A stretch of DNA of 32,529 bases from an uncultured archaeon (lineage in GTDB: Archaea > Halobacteriota > Methanosarcinia > Methanosarcinales > Methanoperedenaceae): the NCBI GenBank assembly GCA_902386255.1, contig CABMII010000102.1, forward strand, positions 1 through 32,529, written 5' to 3'. A program made the position numbers and the translations under genes. Shown here in pieces: positions 32,146 to 32,529 of this stretch; position 1 is the stretch's first letter; each line of letters starts with the position of its first letter. A model generated the notes under the pieces. That model worked only from the letters and a program-made list of their open reading frames with translations, was not told the origin of the DNA and ran no database searches.

Positions 32146-32407
32146 AGTCTGGATAATTTAATCCGTGCATCTTCTGTTGTAAATCGCCAATTTACTTTTG
32201 CATTTTTGTTGTTTCTGTTTTTCTCCCATGCCAGCACCTCTTTCCTGACAACCTCAATGCTATCGATTCTTCGGTTTAAACACTGTCCTGTGAGCACATT
32301 CAGCTCAATTTCAGCTATATTTAACCAGCTCCCATGCTTCGGAGTATACACAAACTCGAATCTATCCCATATTGCTTTTGCCTTTTCCGGCGGAAATGTT
32401 TCAAACC
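32116..32407 (-). mobile_element. IS630-family element remnant (3' part)
   Basis: Only the 3' portion of the transposase is present, with one flank at a TA dinucleotide (32114-32115), the target used by the IS630/Tc1 group. The other side is truncated near 32405, where the transposase similarity stops; the catalytic core and the second terminal repeat are missing. It is not expected to move by itself. Confidence 0.65.
32124..32405 (-). pseudogene. IS630-type transposase, C-terminal fragment
   Basis: The frame contains ETFPPEKAKAIWDRFEFV, then the very characteristic YTPKHGSWLNIAEIELNVL with the last Glu of the DDE triad, QCLNRRIDSIE and WRFTTEDARIKLSRLYP at the C-terminus. The N-terminal helix-turn-helix and the first two catalytic Asp are absent, and the frame runs into a stop codon upstream of KIAELRFETF. 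About 95 residues remain of about 340. Confidence 0.8.
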
Positions 32408-32527
32408 TTAACTCCGCAATTTTTTAGGGAATATATTCAGTTCTAAAGAATCTGCAAACTTCATTACCTTATCTGGAATCTCACTCAATTTCCTCTTTTC
32501 ACCAAGATGGATTTCATATACTTTTGA
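32408..32527 (-). CDS. Unidentified ORF, 5' end outside window
   Basis: An open frame enters from the right edge and ends at 32408. It encodes 39 visible residues, VYEIHLGEKRKLSEIPDKVM, then KFADSLELNIFPKKLRS. It is not part of any IS630 transposase I know. It may be the broken end of a gene cut by the IS insertion or deletion, or the C-terminus of an intact neighbour. No function is proposed. Confidence 0.3.
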   Translation of the reverse strand, partial: SKVYEIHLGEKRKLSEIPDKVMKFADSLELNIFPKKLRS

Positions 32528-32529
32528 AA

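Noticed and set aside
32408-32527. Continuation of the IS630 transposase by a frameshift in the A6 run
   Set aside because: The residues upstream do not resemble the middle of an IS630 transposase, so joining the frames is not supported.

Overview
The window is chromosomal DNA from a euryarchaeon, most likely a Methanosarcinales / Methanoperedens-type (ANME-2d-like) methane-cycling archaeon. The domain call rests on archaeal-only or archaeal-typical genes: the DNA polymerase D large subunit, archaeal Spt5/NusG with SecE and L11, a two-domain Cdc48/VAT ATPase, CTP-dependent riboflavin kinase fused to a DNA-binding domain, an archaeal presenilin-like protease, and TATA-box promoters. The lineage call is inference from gene style and the very heavy nickel/cobalt uptake capacity; it was not tested by a search.

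Layout. 1-2.6 kb: the end of a secreted, Asn-sequon-rich, His/Cys-rich protein, converging on secE-nusG-rpl11. 2.7-6.2 kb: a heat-shock operon (winged-helix regulator, Hsp20, Cdc48-like AAA+ ATPase) preceded by a palindrome that matches CTAAC-N5-GTTAG, the site described for the Archaeoglobus regulator HSR1. 6.3-8.0 kb: amt-glnK with a GGTA-N6-TACC operator candidate at the expected start of transcription. 8.0-13.4 kb: housekeeping genes (presenilin-like protease, pheA, rbkR-ribB, a small membrane protein, an HTH regulator, ilvE and a 68-residue protein).

13.4-24.4 kb is the most distinctive part: three complete energy-coupling-factor (ECF) transporters for Ni/Co lie side by side with two regulators. 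Transporter A is NikMN-O-Q (minus strand). Transporter B is a canonical cobalt set, CbiM-N-N-Q-O, with a tandemly duplicated cbiN and an ATPase carrying a large unrecognised C-terminal domain (minus strand). Transporter C is NikM-N-Q-O, whose ATPase ends in a His-rich tail (plus strand). NikR is encoded between A and B, and similar TATTAC-N14-GTAAYA sites lie in front of A and C. Upstream of B, in the same direction, is an ArsR-type regulator fused to a DUF4430-like domain. The simplest reading is separate nickel control (NikR on A and C) and cobalt/corrinoid control (ArsR-DUF4430 on B), feeding F430 and cobamide synthesis.

24.5-31 kb: tRNA-Gln(CTG), a histone-deacetylase-like amidohydrolase, a flavin-reductase-fold protein, hisD and polC (DP2). 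31-32.5 kb is a small decayed accessory island: a phased, inverted array of short repeats, a VapBC-like toxin-antitoxin locus with a frameshifted toxin, dispersed short repeats, a degenerate second copy of the polC 3' end, a truncated methyltransferase-like 5' end interrupted by the 3' remnant of an IS630-type transposase, and an unidentified fragment at the window edge.
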